DNA of 64,000 bases from Candidatus Kuenenia stuttgartensis (lineage in GTDB: Bacteria > Planctomycetota > UBA11346): assembly GCA_945876185.1 (NCBI GenBank), contig CAMCMZ010000007.1, forward strand, positions 26,880-90,879, read 5' to 3'. Within the stretch, counting starts at the first letter, position 1, and every line of letters starts with the position of its first letter. Below are positions 18,155 through 27,484 of the stretch, one piece after another. Both the position numbers and the translations under genes were made by a program. Under the pieces are notes generated by a model. The model searched no databases and was not told the DNA's origin. It worked only from the letters and a program-made list of their open reading frames with translations.

Positions 18155-19411
18155 ATGCCTGATGTCCCAGAAACCACCAACCTTTTCGAGCTGCTCAGCG
18201 CGCGCGGGCTGGTCTCGCAGTGCACTGATCCCGACGGTATCCGCGCCCGCCTGGCCAAGCCGCTCGCGGCGTATGTCGGCTTCGATCCCACCGCCGACAG
18301 CCTGCACATCGGCAGCCTGGTGCCGATCATGGGACTGTACTGGTTGCAGCAGTGCGGGCACCGGCCGCTGGTGCTGGTCGGCGGCGCGACCGGGCTGGTC
18401 GGGGATCCGTCGGGCAAGACCGAATCGCGCACCATGCTCACCCGCGAGGACGTGAATCACAACGCCAACGCGATCGCGGCGCAGATCGCCCGGCTGGTGC
18501 GCTTCGACGACTCGCCGACCGGAGCGAAGCTGATCAACAACGTGGACTGGCTCGGCACGCTCAACTGGATCGAGATGCTGCGCGCGGTCGGCCCGCACTT
18601 CAGCATCAACCGCATGCTGAGCATGGATTCGGTGAAGGGCCGCCTGGAAGCGGGCGGCATGACCTTCCTCGAATTCAACTACATGGTGATGCAGGCCTAT
18701 GATTTCGCGCACCTGCACCGGGCCGAAGGCTGCACCGTGCAGTTCGGCGGCCAGGACCAGTGGGGCAATATCGTGATGGGCATCGAACTCGCCCGGCGGA
18801 CGGATGGCGCCGATCTCGCCGGGGTGACATTCCCGCTCGTGACGAAAGCCGACGGCGGCAAGTTTGGCAAGTCGGAAAAGGGCAACATCTGGCTGTCCAC
18901 CGAGCGCACGCCGGTACACGAGTTCTTCCAGTTCTGGCGCAACATCGCCGACGCCGACGTGCGCAGATTCTTCGGCTTCTTCACCACGCTGCCGATGACC
19001 GAAGTCGACGCCCTGACCGCCGCCGGCGGCGAGGCGCTCAACCCCGCCAAGGAACGCCTGGCCTGGGAAGTCACCCGCCTGATCCACGGCCAGGGTGCCG
19101 CCGACGCGGCGCGCGAGGCCGCGCGCAAAGCCTTTGGCGCCGGCCACGATGCCACCGCCGACGCCGTACCGCACGGTCCGCTCGCCACCGCCGATCTGGC
19201 GGCAGGCCTGTCGTTCGCCGCCCTGCTGGTGAAGGCCGGCCTGGCGACGTCGAATTCCGATGCCAAACGCCTGATCAAGGGCGGTGGCGCCCAGCTCAAC
19301 GACGCCGTGATCGCCGACGAGCAACGCAGTGTCACCGCCGCCGACGTGGTCGCCGGACACATCGTGGTGCGCGCTGGAAAGAAGCGGCTGTTCCGGTTCG
19401 ATGTGGCGTAG
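18155..19411 (+). CDS. tyrS: Tyrosyl-tRNA synthetase
   Basis: Class I synthetase charging tRNA(Tyr). 418 residues. HIGH-equivalent at FDPTADSLHIGSLVPIMGL, tyrosine-binding FLEFNYMVMQAYDF and GGQDQWGNI, KMSKS-equivalent KFGKSEKGNIWL, and a C-terminal S4 RNA-binding domain (LLVKAGLATSNSDAKRLIKG...VRAGKKRLFRF). Divergent from the mannosidase gene; the 109 bases between them must hold both promoters. Confidence 0.96.
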   Translation: MPDVPETTNLFELLSARGLVSQCTDPDGIRARLAKPLAAYVGFDPTADSLHIGSLVPIMGLYWLQQCGHRPLVLVGGATGLVGDPSGKTESRTMLTREDVNHNANAIAAQIARLVRFDDSPTGAKLINNVDWLGTLNWIEMLRAVGPHFSINRMLSMDSVKGRLEAGGMTFLEFNYMVMQAYDFAHLHRAEGCTVQFGGQDQWGNIVMGIELARRTDGADLAGVTFPLVTKADGGKFGKSEKGNIWLSTERTPVHEFFQFWRNIADADVRRFFGFFTTLPMTEVDALTAAGGEALNPAKERLAWEVTRLIHGQGAADAAREAARKAFGAGHDATADAVPHGPLATADLAAGLSFAALLVKAGLATSNSDAKRLIKGGGAQLNDAVIADEQRSVTAADVVAGHIVVRAGKKRLFRFDVA

Positions 19412-19414
19412 GTC

Positions 19415-19891
19415 GTGACGGACATCCGTGTCCGTGCGGCTGTCGCCGCCGACCAGGATGCCGTGGGCTGGATCCACCGTCTGGCGTTCGCTCCGATGCG
19501 GGAGATCTATCGTCCCGGTCCCCGGGCGCATTCGGCCACGCAGCAGACGGGTTCCATCGTCCGCCTCGTCGCCGAGATCGATGGCCGGATCCTTGCGACG
19601 GCCTGCTATGAACGGACGCCGGACCTCCTGGAATTATTCTCCTTCGCCTGCGATCCCGCGCATCAACGGCAAGGCCTGGCCTGCGCGCTGTTGCGTCACA
19701 TCGAAACCATCGCGCGGCAGGCGAGCATCCGGCGGCTGCGCGCCGTGGTCGTTGCCGAGACCGGCAATGCCGCCATCTACGAAAGGTTGGGATTCACCAG
19801 CGTGGCGACCTCGCCATCGATGATCTTCACCAGCAACCGGTTCCCGGTCATCCATGAGACGGTGATGGAAAAGCAACTGGAGGCACCATGA
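19415..19891 (+). CDS. GNAT-family N-acetyltransferase
   Basis: 158 residues. Acetyl-CoA-dependent transferase of unknown substrate. The CoA-binding segment is clear (FACDPAHQRQGLACALLRHI), followed by LRAVVVAETGNAAIYERLGF. GTG start three bases after the tyrS stop, so probably co-transcribed with tyrS. Confidence 0.82.
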   Translation: MTDIRVRAAVAADQDAVGWIHRLAFAPMREIYRPGPRAHSATQQTGSIVRLVAEIDGRILATACYERTPDLLELFSFACDPAHQRQGLACALLRHIETIARQASIRRLRAVVVAETGNAAIYERLGFTSVATSPSMIFTSNRFPVIHETVMEKQLEAP

Positions 19892-19922
19892 ATCACCCCA
19901 TCCCACTCCAACGCACCATCCC

Positions 19923-20543
19923 ATGACCCTGGCCTGCGACTGCGACGGCACCTTGCTTGATTCGGAGCGGGTGGTGAAAGAGGTCTTCCTCGGCATCCTC
20001 GCCCAATTCGGCCATCCGATGGACGGTGACCTCTACGATACCTTCATTGGTTCACCCGACCATGACATCCAGCACTTGCTCGCAAATGGGATGGATCAGC
20101 AGACCCTGGATCGGTTCTACGCCCAATTCAACCAGGTGATGGATCACAGCAACATTCCGCTCAAGCCCGGCGTCGTAGAACTGCTCGATCACGGCCGATC
20201 CATCGGTCACCGCTTGGTGCTGGCCACCAGTTCGTCGCGTCGCCACGTCGCCCGCTACCTGCCGCCGGAGGTCATTGCGCGGTTCGATCTCATCCTGACC
20301 AAGGAATCCGTGACGCGCCGCAAGCCGGATCCGGAGATCTACCGCTTGGCCCAGTCGGCTTTTCCAGATCAACGCCTGGTTGTGCTGGAAGACTCGCCGC
20401 ACGGGATCACCGCCGCGGTCGGGGCCGGCGCGGCGTGCTACCTCATCCCGGACCAGGCCCGCTGCGACGCCGTCTGTCGGGCGACCTGCGCCGGGGTGGT
20501 CGCTGCGGCCCGAGATCTCATCGGCCACCTTCCGCCACCGTGA
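19923..20543 (+). CDS. HAD-superfamily phosphatase/phosphomutase
   Basis: 206 residues, beta-phosphoglucomutase/phosphoglycolate phosphatase-like. Motif I is CDCDGTLLDSE with the two catalytic Asp (usual DxDGT), motif II LATSSSRRHVARY, motif III region LTKESVTRRKPDPEIY and motif IV VVLEDSPHGITAAVGAGAAC. The helical cap lies between motifs I and II. Substrate cannot be deduced. Thirty bases after the acetyltransferase. Confidence 0.82.
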   Translation: MTLACDCDGTLLDSERVVKEVFLGILAQFGHPMDGDLYDTFIGSPDHDIQHLLANGMDQQTLDRFYAQFNQVMDHSNIPLKPGVVELLDHGRSIGHRLVLATSSSRRHVARYLPPEVIARFDLILTKESVTRRKPDPEIYRLAQSAFPDQRLVVLEDSPHGITAAVGAGAACYLIPDQARCDAVCRATCAGVVAAARDLIGHLPPP

Positions 20544-20600
20544 ATCAGGACGCTTGCTGGCGAACCACTCGGATCAGCATTCCAACAGAGGGTTGCCGCC

Positions 20601-21341
20601 ATGTCCGAGAATCTCGCCCGTTTCCGTGACCGCGCCGACGATTACGCCAAGCATCGGCCTTCCTATCCGGCGGCGCTGTTCATGGAGCCAGGTTTGTCTG
20701 CGCTCTTCACTCGGACGGAACTTGCGGCGGATGTCGGGGCCGGCACCGGTCTGTTCACGCGCCAACTTGCGGCAGTGGTTCGCAAAATCGTGGCGATCGA
20801 ACCGGAACCAGCCATGTGCGCCGAGGCCAGCGCCTTCCTGCGCGACCACGCCAACATCGAGGTACGCCAGGGTCGCGCCGAGGCCACCGGACTAGCGGCT
20901 GCCAGCGTCGATCTGGTCACCGTTGCGCAGGCCTTCCACTGGTTCGATCGCGCGACCTTTCGCACTGAGGCGCGGCGCATCCTGCGGCCGGGCGGTGCCG
21001 TTCTGATCGTCCGCAACCAGCGGTGCAAAGACGATCCCTTCATGCAGGACTACGAAACATCCATCCGCCAGCATGAAGTGCGGCCGGCGGTGCGGGCCAC
21101 CGAGGCGGAGATCACCGCGTTCTTTCCCGCAGGGTGCGCGACCTGCGTCGTCCCCTGGAGCGAGGACATCGACCACGCCACGTTCCTCGGCCGGGTGCGG
21201 TCCAACTCCACCATGCCTCGGCCGGACCATCCGGCTTACGCCGGCATGACGGCTGAGGTCGATCGCCTCTTCATCCGCTGGCAGCGGGACGGCCAGGTGC
21301 GGTACGCCTACCAATGCCAGGCGTGGTGGGGCGCGCCGTGA
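20601..21341 (+). CDS. Class I SAM-dependent methyltransferase
   Basis: 246 residues. Begins FRDRADDYAKHRPSYP, typical of UbiE/Methyltransf_11 small-molecule methyltransferases. SAM motif I LAADVGAGTGLFTRQL, acidic loop IVAIEPEPAMCAEA, and VDLVTVAQAFHWFD before ILRPGGAVLIV. GAGGG lies about eight bases before the ATG. Acceptor unknown. Convergent with the next gene. Confidence 0.88.
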   Translation: MSENLARFRDRADDYAKHRPSYPAALFMEPGLSALFTRTELAADVGAGTGLFTRQLAAVVRKIVAIEPEPAMCAEASAFLRDHANIEVRQGRAEATGLAAASVDLVTVAQAFHWFDRATFRTEARRILRPGGAVLIVRNQRCKDDPFMQDYETSIRQHEVRPAVRATEAEITAFFPAGCATCVVPWSEDIDHATFLGRVRSNSTMPRPDHPAYAGMTAEVDRLFIRWQRDGQVRYAYQCQAWWGAP

Positions 21342-21384
21342 CAAGCAGGCTGCGCATCACGCAGGGAAGACTGCGGCAATCCGA

Positions 21385-22317
21385 CTACTTCACCTCGCAC
21401 AACCGCTTTGGCGTGAGTCCATAGGCGATCTGCAGGGCGGCGGCGGATCCGCTGCCGTGGCGGATGGCGTCGAGCAGGTTCGGCAGGGCGGCGCGTTGGG
21501 CGGGCTGGACAAGAACGGTAACGATGGCGGCGGCGAGTTCGCGGTCGGGTTCGCTCGCGGTCAGGGTCGCGGCAATCGCGTCGGCGCCCCGGCGTTGGCG
21601 CAGTTCCAGCGCGGTCGCGGGGCCCAACTCTTGGCCGGCGGCCTTGCGCATCGCCAGGGCGCCCAGGCCCTGGACCAGCCAGGGCGGCCAGCCGTCAGCT
21701 TGCGGGGCCGTGGGCGGATCGGCGAGGGCGAAGTGGAGTCCGATCACGGCGGCGGCGACGCGGCCGCGCAGCACGGCTGCATCAGCGCCGTCCAGGCCGA
21801 CGCGGATGATCGGCAGAGCAGGGCGCACGACGACGCCGGGTGAGGGCTGCTCGCCGGCGACCACGACCAGCGGCCCGGCCCAGCGCTGCCAGGCATCCGC
21901 CTGCAGCAGTTCGCCAGCATCGCGCACACCTTGACTGGTGGCGGTGATCAAAGCCTCGACCTGGGCGGGGCTGGCGACGGCGATGTTGCCTTGCCGCACT
22001 GCCGGCAGGCCCAGGCGGCCGGCCTCGGCGACGGCCCAGGCGGCGAGCACGCGTTGGCAATTCGGCAGCACCGCGAGCGGCTTGCCCTGGCGTTTGAGCA
22101 CAGCGAAGGCGAGGTCGACTCGGTTTGCGGCGATCGCGGCGGCCAGGCGGATTTCAGGCGGGGTCCGCTCGTCCGCGAGCAGCGGCGGCAGGCGCAACGC
22201 GGCCGGGACGGCCTCAGCACGCACGACCACCGGCAGCCAGGCCCCGCGCCAGGCGACGGCGCGGGCATCGGCCATCGCCGGCGGGCCTTGCAGGGCGAGG
22301 ATCAGGGCGGCGTCCAT
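21385..22317 (-). CDS. Hypothetical protein, possibly a degenerate peptidase MA-like
   Basis: 310 residues from ATG 22317; the frame upstream only translates intergenic repeats. Rich in Ala, Leu and Val. A helical first half (FAVLKRQGKPLAVLPNCQRV), then VVVAGEQPSPGVVVRPALPI and GWPPWLVQGLGALAMRKAAG. The latter resembles the PxWLxxGLA motif of gluzincin-type peptidase MA proteins, but no HExxH is visible (VIGLHFALA stands in its place), so proteolytic activity is unlikely. Ends ICYGLTPKR-like with AYGLTPKRLCEVK, which in that family often contacts the active site. Identification is tentative. Confidence 0.6.
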   Translation of the reverse strand: MDAALILALQGPPAMADARAVAWRGAWLPVVVRAEAVPAALRLPPLLADERTPPEIRLAAAIAANRVDLAFAVLKRQGKPLAVLPNCQRVLAAWAVAEAGRLGLPAVRQGNIAVASPAQVEALITATSQGVRDAGELLQADAWQRWAGPLVVVAGEQPSPGVVVRPALPIIRVGLDGADAAVLRGRVAAAVIGLHFALADPPTAPQADGWPPWLVQGLGALAMRKAAGQELGPATALELRQRRGADAIAATLTASEPDRELAAAIVTVLVQPAQRAALPNLLDAIRHGSGSAAALQIAYGLTPKRLCEVK

Positions 22318-22392
22318 GCGGGCAGCATCCGGGATGAAGCCGGGGTTACCACCAGTGAGCGGGATTGGGGCGGGGGATGGGATGAAGAAAGG

Positions 22393-22517
22393 GGATGGCC
22401 ACAAAGAGCACAGAAAGCACAAAGGTTTGGCGTCTCGGCTCACTGGCGGTCCCATGGCGTAGAACGGTCTCGGGCAAAGACCGTGGCCCCCTGGGACCGC
22501 CGGTTTGCAACCGGCAG
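22393..22517. repeat. Intergenic repeats, family D followed by family C
   Basis: Part of a gene-free stretch from 22318 to 22859. Family D: GGATGGCCACAAAGAGCACA at 22393, continuing AAAGCACAAAGG; related copies at 48216 and (inverted) 48361. Family C in reverse orientation at about 22490-22517: CTGGGACCGCCGGTTTGCAA then CCGGC. A partial GGCGGTCCCATGG lies at 22445. Confidence 0.8.
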
Positions 22518-22552
22518 GGTGGCAGATGTGGTCCGATCCGGATCGATCGCCG

Positions 22553-22789
22553 AGATGACCGAATCTCGTCCCCTCCACGATCTCCTGGTTCAGACTGCAC
22601 ATTCAGATGCCTGGTATCGCTCGGCCGGTTGAAAACCGGCGGTCCCATGCGCAAGCGTTCAGCGACGTGCCAGATGACCGAAGCGCGTCCCATCCACGAT
22701 CTCCAGGTTCAGACGGCGCGTCAGTGGCCTGGTATCGCTCGGCCGGTTGAAAACCGGCGGTCCCAGGCGCAAGCGTTCAGCGACGTGCC
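22553..22789 (+). repeat. Two tandem ~118-bp direct repeats containing family C hairpins
   Basis: Unit 1 is 22553-22671 and unit 2 is 22672-22789. Both start AGATGACCGAA, contain TCCACGATCTCC and CTGGTATCGCTCGGCCGGTT, then GAAAACCGGCGGTCCCA, and end AAGCGTTCAGCGACGTGCC. About 90% identical by eye. The hairpin GCCGGTTGAAAACCGGC is perfect in both. The rest of 22318-22859 shows nothing coding. Confidence 0.9.
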
Positions 22790-22859
22790 AGCGGAATCGG
22801 CGACCCCGCTCTGGCGTGGGTAGGGGCTGGCGGCACACTCGGCCGCACCGCAGCACCCC

Positions 22860-23666
22860 ATGTTCCGACGCAAGACCGATCAGATCTTCGACACGCTCCA
22901 GGCGGTGCAGCGACGCATCACGGAACAGGGCGGTGCGCCGCCGCGACCGCAGGTTCCCACTGCCCCGGCGGTGCGACCGATCTTGTCGATCGGCAAGGCC
23001 CGGCCCTCGACCGACCTCCCGCCGCCTCCACCCGGCCCACCGCCAGCAGCGGTGCGCGCGGCGGGTCCGCCGCCGCTGTCGCCGCCACCGGCACCCCCGA
23101 CCCTTTCGCCGCCCTCGGCTCTGGCGCGGGCCGCGACCCCGGGGCCCTATTCACCGGGTCAACCGGCGGCTCCGCCTCCACTCATCACGCTGACTTTGTC
23201 GCAGGTCATCACTGTACTGATCGTCCTTCTGGTCAGTCACTCCGTGGTCTGGGTTTTTGCAGCACGCATGAGTGACTCCAACCCACGCAGCGAACCCACG
23301 CCGTCTGGGGTCGGGTACCGTTCGCAACCGACTGAATTGCCCCAATCACCCCGCTATATCATTGTGCTCACTTGGGCAGCTAGCTCCGACGAAAGTGAAG
23401 TGAGACGGTTGAAGAAAAACTGTGATGATCTGAATGCAGGCATGCGAAAATATCTGAAAGATCATCCAGAGTCTCCGCTTCGGCCATGGTACAGCGTGAA
23501 AGAGCACCCTTCCAACGGCAACACCGAACTCATCTTCGGAGCTACGGAAAATCAAATCGGAATTGAAAAATCACCGCTATGGGAAGATTTCATCCGAAAG
23601 CTCGCCATTCCAAGGGAACAAAGAGGTGCCGGCTACAGTCGTGCGAGTTGGAGACGGGCGAACTGA
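22860..23666 (+). CDS. Hypothetical Pro-rich single-pass membrane protein
   Basis: 268 residues. Short basic start (MFRRKTDQIFDTLQAVQRRI), a Pro/Ala-rich linker over about residues 25-110, one membrane segment (ITVLIVLLVSHSVVWVFAA) near residues 116-134, and a C-terminal domain of about 110 residues (RYIIVLTWAASSDESEVRRL...RPWYSVKEHPSNGNTELIFG). From about 23,350 the DNA becomes less GC-rich and codon use changes, so the C-terminal domain may have a different origin. No family recognised. Confidence 0.65.
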   Translation: MFRRKTDQIFDTLQAVQRRITEQGGAPPRPQVPTAPAVRPILSIGKARPSTDLPPPPPGPPPAAVRAAGPPPLSPPPAPPTLSPPSALARAATPGPYSPGQPAAPPPLITLTLSQVITVLIVLLVSHSVVWVFAARMSDSNPRSEPTPSGVGYRSQPTELPQSPRYIIVLTWAASSDESEVRRLKKNCDDLNAGMRKYLKDHPESPLRPWYSVKEHPSNGNTELIFGATENQIGIEKSPLWEDFIRKLAIPREQRGAGYSRASWRRAN

Positions 23667-23671
23667 TTTCT

Positions 23672-24364
23672 GTGGAAGTAACCAATAAATTCAGAATTTA
23701 CCCCCGCCACGCCACCCTCTGGCCACTCGTCGCCCCCCGCCTGAAACCGGGCGAACTCGCGCACGACCGCCACCACCTGGAACGCATCTACGTGTGGATG
23801 CTGCGCCTCGCGCCGGAAGCTGGCGCGGACGCCGATTGCTGCGGCGCGGCGGCGCTGGTGCATGACCTGGCGTTCATCCCGAAGGAATCGCCGGAGCGCA
23901 GCCTGGGTGGCGCTAGGTCGGCGGAACTGGCCGGCGATCTGCTGCGCACCGCTGGTTATGACGCGGCCGAAGTCGAGGCGATCGCGGCAGCGGTGGCGAC
24001 CTCGTCGTGGTCGCGTGGGCTGGCGCCGGCCAACGCGATCGGCGTGGCGCTCCAGGATGCGGATCGGCTGGACGCCATCGGGGCGCTGGGACTGCTGCGC
24101 AACATCGCCTGTGGCCAGGACATGGCCTTGCGGAAATCCCCAGAAAACGCGGGGGGATTCTACCATCCCGAGGATCCGTTCGCGGCGGGCGGGCGACCGC
24201 TGGACGACCGCACCTGGGTGGTCGACCACCTGCCGGCAAAACTACTGAAGCTGGCCGCCGGTATGCGCCTGCCCAGCGCCCAGGCTGAGGCGCAACGGCG
24301 GCACGCATTTCTGCTCGCCTTCCGCGCCCAGTTGGCTGGCGAACTCGGCCTGACGCTGCCCTGA
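23672..24364 (+). CDS. HD-domain phosphohydrolase
   Basis: About 230 residues from GTG 23672, five bases after the preceding stop; the frame extends to an ATG at 23579 but would overlap the previous gene. Metal-dependent HD fold: first His in AHDRHHLERIYVWML, the HD pair in CGAAALVHDLAF, and the distal Asp in ALQDADRLDAIGALG, as in YedJ-like phosphohydrolases. Substrate unknown, probably a nucleotide or phosphoester. GC content returns to the window norm within the first 30 codons. Confidence 0.82.
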   Translation: MEVTNKFRIYPRHATLWPLVAPRLKPGELAHDRHHLERIYVWMLRLAPEAGADADCCGAAALVHDLAFIPKESPERSLGGARSAELAGDLLRTAGYDAAEVEAIAAAVATSSWSRGLAPANAIGVALQDADRLDAIGALGLLRNIACGQDMALRKSPENAGGFYHPEDPFAAGGRPLDDRTWVVDHLPAKLLKLAAGMRLPSAQAEAQRRHAFLLAFRAQLAGELGLTLP

Positions 24365-24474
24365 TTCAGGCTCTTATCCAAGTTGCTCCGACCCCCGGCC
24401 GGCTTGCCCGTGCCGGGCATCAGCCCATGCTGCGCGACCCGCCTGAACCAGGATCCGCACCGAGGTAAATCGCC

Positions 24475-27141
24475 ATGACCGAGCCGAAACCCTACGAACC
24501 CGCCGTCATCGAGGCGAAGTGGCAGCGCCAGTGGGAAGGCGCCGGCGCGCATGAGGTGCGCGATGACCTGCCGCGCGAGCGCTGCTACTACGTGCTGGAA
24601 ATGTTCCCGTATCCCAGCGGCAAGCTGCACATGGGACACGTGCGCAACTACACGATCGGTGACGCGGTCGCGCGCTACAAGCGCATGCGCGGCTTCGCGG
24701 TGCTGCATCCGATGGGCTGGGATTCGTTCGGCCTGCCGGCGGAACAGGCGGCGATCGAACGCGGCATCCATCCGCGCAAGTGGACTTACGAGAACATCGC
24801 CTACATGCGCGATCAGCTGAAGCGCATGGGATTCAGCTACGCGTGGTCGCGCGAATTCGCCTGTTCCGACCCCGGCTATGGCGCGCGCGAGCAGGACATC
24901 TTCCTCGATCTGGTCGAGAAGGGTCTGGTCTACCGCAAGTCGAGCCTGGTGAACTGGTCGACCGGGCTCAACTGCGTGCTCGCCAATGAACAGGTGGTCG
25001 ACGGCAAGTGCTGGCGCACCGGCACGGTGGTGGTGCAGAAGGAACTGCCGCAGTGGTACCTGCGCATCACCGCGTATGCGGAAGAACTGCTCGACAGCAC
25101 CTGGAAGCTCGCCGGCTGGCCCGACGCGGTGCTGATCCAGCAACGCAACTGGCTGGGCAAAAGCATCGGCGCCGAGATCGACTTCGCCGTCGACGGCCAC
25201 CCGGACGTGAAGCTGACCGCGTTCACCACCCGGCCCGACACCCTGTTCGGCGTGACGTTCGTCTCGATCGCGCCCGAGCACAGCGCCCTGGCGCGCATCG
25301 TGCCCGCCAGCCACCGCGCGGCGGTGGACGCCTTCACCGCCGAGGTGCGCGCGGTATCGGCGCAGGAACGCCTGGGCGACGCGGCGGAAAAGAAGGGCTG
25401 CTTCTCGGGCGTGTACGTGATCAACCCGGCGAACGGGAAAAAAGTCCCGCTCTACCTCGCCAACTTCGTGGTCGCCGACTACGGCACCGGCGTGGTCATG
25501 GCGGTGCCGGCGCACGACAGCCGCGACTTCGCCTTCGCCAAGAAGTATGGCATCGACGTGGTCACCGTGATCCGCGCCAGCGACCCCAAGGACGCAGGCT
25601 GGCTGAAATTGCAGGCTGGTGAAGACGCCTTCACCGAAGCGGGCGTGATGCAGAACAGCGCCCAGTTCGATGGCCAGGCCAGCGACGCGGCCAAGACCGC
25701 GATCACCACCTGGCTGGAAGAGCAGAAGTCCGGCCGCAAGACCGTGACCTGGCGCCTGCGCGACTGGTGCCTGAGCCGGCAGCGGTATTGGGGCAACCCG
25801 ATCCCGTACCTGTACTGCGACAAGCTCGGCGCAACCCCGCTGCGCAAGCAGGACCTGCCGGTGACGTTGCCCGACGACGTGACCTTCGATGGCGCCGGCA
25901 ATCCGCTTCTGCGCCATCCGACCTGGGTGACGACGGACCGTGACGGCAAGGCGCTCAGCGTGCGCGGCCCTGATGGCCCCGAATCAGCCCGGCGCGAGAC
26001 CGACACCATGGACACCTTCGTGGAGTCCTCGTGGTACTTCGCGCGCTACACCTGCCACGACAACCGCAAGGCTGACCTGGGCTGCGCCGCGCCGCTCGAT
26101 CGCCGCCGCGTCGACCATTGGCTGCCGGTCGATCTCTACATCGGCGGCATTGAGCACGCCGTGCTGCATCTGCTCTACGCGCGCTTCTTCCAGAAGGCGC
26201 TCGCGGATCTCGGCTACACCGGGGTGCGCGAGCCGTTCAAGCGCCTGCTCTGCCAGGGCATGGTCTGCATGGAGACCTACTCGCGCGAGACCGGCCCGGG
26301 CAAGAAGCAGTACTTCTATCCCGATGAAGTCGACGTCCGGGTCGACGCCAAGGGCGCGGTGGTCAGTGCCGCGTTGCTTGCCGACGGCCAGCCGGTGACC
26401 GTGGGTCGCATCGAAAAGATGTCGAAATCCAAGCGCAACACCGTCGATCCACAGCGGTTGGTGGATGCCTATGGCGCCGACACCGCCCGCCTGTTCACCC
26501 TGTTCGCGGCGCCGATCGAACGCGATCTCGACTGGGACGAGGAAAGCGTCAAGGGCTGCAGCCGCTACCTCAAGCGCCTGTGGACGCTGGTGCAGGAGCA
26601 CCGCGAGCGTCTGGCCGGCGTCACCGCGTTCGCCGGCCACGCCAAGGATCTCAGCGGCCACGACCAGGCGGTGGTGCGCAAGGTGCACCAGACGATCAAG
26701 CGCGCCACCGACGCGATGGAGCGCGACTTCGGCTTCAACACCACCATCGCCGCGTGCATGGAACTCACCAACGAATTGAAGCCCGACGCGCTCAAGCCCG
26801 AGATCTTCAAGCTCGGCCTGACCACCCTGGTGCGCCTGCTCGCGCCGATGGTGCCGCACATCACGAGCGAACTCTGGGCGGAACTCGGCGGCGGCGATGA
26901 TCTGACCGGGGCTGGCTGGCCGGTCTTCGATGCCGGCCAGATCGATGCCGACGAGGTCGATTACCCGGTGCAGATCAACGGTAAACTGAAAGGTCGCATC
27001 AGCCTGCCGCGCACGCTGGTCGGCAAGGACCTCGATGCTGCCGTCCTCGCCCATCCTGAGGTGATCGCGCTGATCGACGGCCGGCCGGTGCGCAAACTCA
27101 TCGTCATCCACGGCAAGATCATCAACCTCGTCCTGGGCTGA
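24475..27141 (+). CDS. leuS: Leucyl-tRNA synthetase
   Basis: Class I synthetase charging tRNA(Leu). 888 residues. MFPYPSGKLHMGHVRNYTIG carries the HIGH motif, TAFTTRPDTLFGVTFVSIAP begins the CP1 editing domain, RDWCLSRQRYWGNPIP is the conserved catalytic segment, and KMSKSKRNTVDP is the KMSKS loop. The C-terminal anticodon-binding region ends with LRIVIHGK-like RKLIVIHGKIINLV. GAGGT lies eight bases before the ATG. A bacterial-type enzyme, slightly longer than usual. Confidence 0.97.
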   Translation: MTEPKPYEPAVIEAKWQRQWEGAGAHEVRDDLPRERCYYVLEMFPYPSGKLHMGHVRNYTIGDAVARYKRMRGFAVLHPMGWDSFGLPAEQAAIERGIHPRKWTYENIAYMRDQLKRMGFSYAWSREFACSDPGYGAREQDIFLDLVEKGLVYRKSSLVNWSTGLNCVLANEQVVDGKCWRTGTVVVQKELPQWYLRITAYAEELLDSTWKLAGWPDAVLIQQRNWLGKSIGAEIDFAVDGHPDVKLTAFTTRPDTLFGVTFVSIAPEHSALARIVPASHRAAVDAFTAEVRAVSAQERLGDAAEKKGCFSGVYVINPANGKKVPLYLANFVVADYGTGVVMAVPAHDSRDFAFAKKYGIDVVTVIRASDPKDAGWLKLQAGEDAFTEAGVMQNSAQFDGQASDAAKTAITTWLEEQKSGRKTVTWRLRDWCLSRQRYWGNPIPYLYCDKLGATPLRKQDLPVTLPDDVTFDGAGNPLLRHPTWVTTDRDGKALSVRGPDGPESARRETDTMDTFVESSWYFARYTCHDNRKADLGCAAPLDRRRVDHWLPVDLYIGGIEHAVLHLLYARFFQKALADLGYTGVREPFKRLLCQGMVCMETYSRETGPGKKQYFYPDEVDVRVDAKGAVVSAALLADGQPVTVGRIEKMSKSKRNTVDPQRLVDAYGADTARLFTLFAAPIERDLDWDEESVKGCSRYLKRLWTLVQEHRERLAGVTAFAGHAKDLSGHDQAVVRKVHQTIKRATDAMERDFGFNTTIAACMELTNELKPDALKPEIFKLGLTTLVRLLAPMVPHITSELWAELGGGDDLTGAGWPVFDAGQIDADEVDYPVQINGKLKGRISLPRTLVGKDLDAAVLAHPEVIALIDGRPVRKLIVIHGKIINLVLG

Positions 27142-27174
27142 AATCCCAGGTGAAAGTCGGGAGAGAGGAACACC

Positions 27175-27456
27175 ATGGCCGACCAACCCGCCATCGTCTT
27201 CAACGGCACCGCGATCCCGGCGACGCCGCGCACGCCGGGCAGCGATCTGCTCGGCCTGATCCTCGATGCCAAGGTGAACGTACGGTTCCTGTGCATGGGC
27301 GGCACCTGCGGCCAGTGCCGGGTGGAACTGGTCTCGGGTGGCGAGCACCTGGAACCCAAGTCCGACGGCGAGGCGTGGGGTTGTCCTGATGATGACGCCC
27401 GCCTGGCCTGCCAGGCGGTCCATCGCGGCACGGGCACCGTGGTGATCAAGCAGTAG
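27175..27456 (+). CDS. 2Fe-2S ferredoxin-like protein
   Basis: 93 residues, a plant-type [2Fe-2S] fold. Cluster ligands: CMGGTCGQC gives three Cys with C-x4-C-x2-C spacing and RLACQA gives the fourth. Electron partner unknown. A very good ribosome binding site (GAGAGAGGA) precedes the ATG. 33 bases after leuS, probably co-transcribed. Confidence 0.88.
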   Translation: MADQPAIVFNGTAIPATPRTPGSDLLGLILDAKVNVRFLCMGGTCGQCRVELVSGGEHLEPKSDGEAWGCPDDDARLACQAVHRGTGTVVIKQ

Positions 27457-27484
27457 GATCGTGACTTTTCCTCTCGCCCGGTCC

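Noticed and set aside
15925..18162. 745-residue plus-strand frame over the mannosidase gene
   Set aside because: Antisense to a GH38 enzyme with all catalytic motifs; composition typical of a shadow frame.
22553..22789. CRISPR-like array
   Set aside because: Only two units, each ~118 bases and directly abutting with no unique spacers, and no cas gene in the window.
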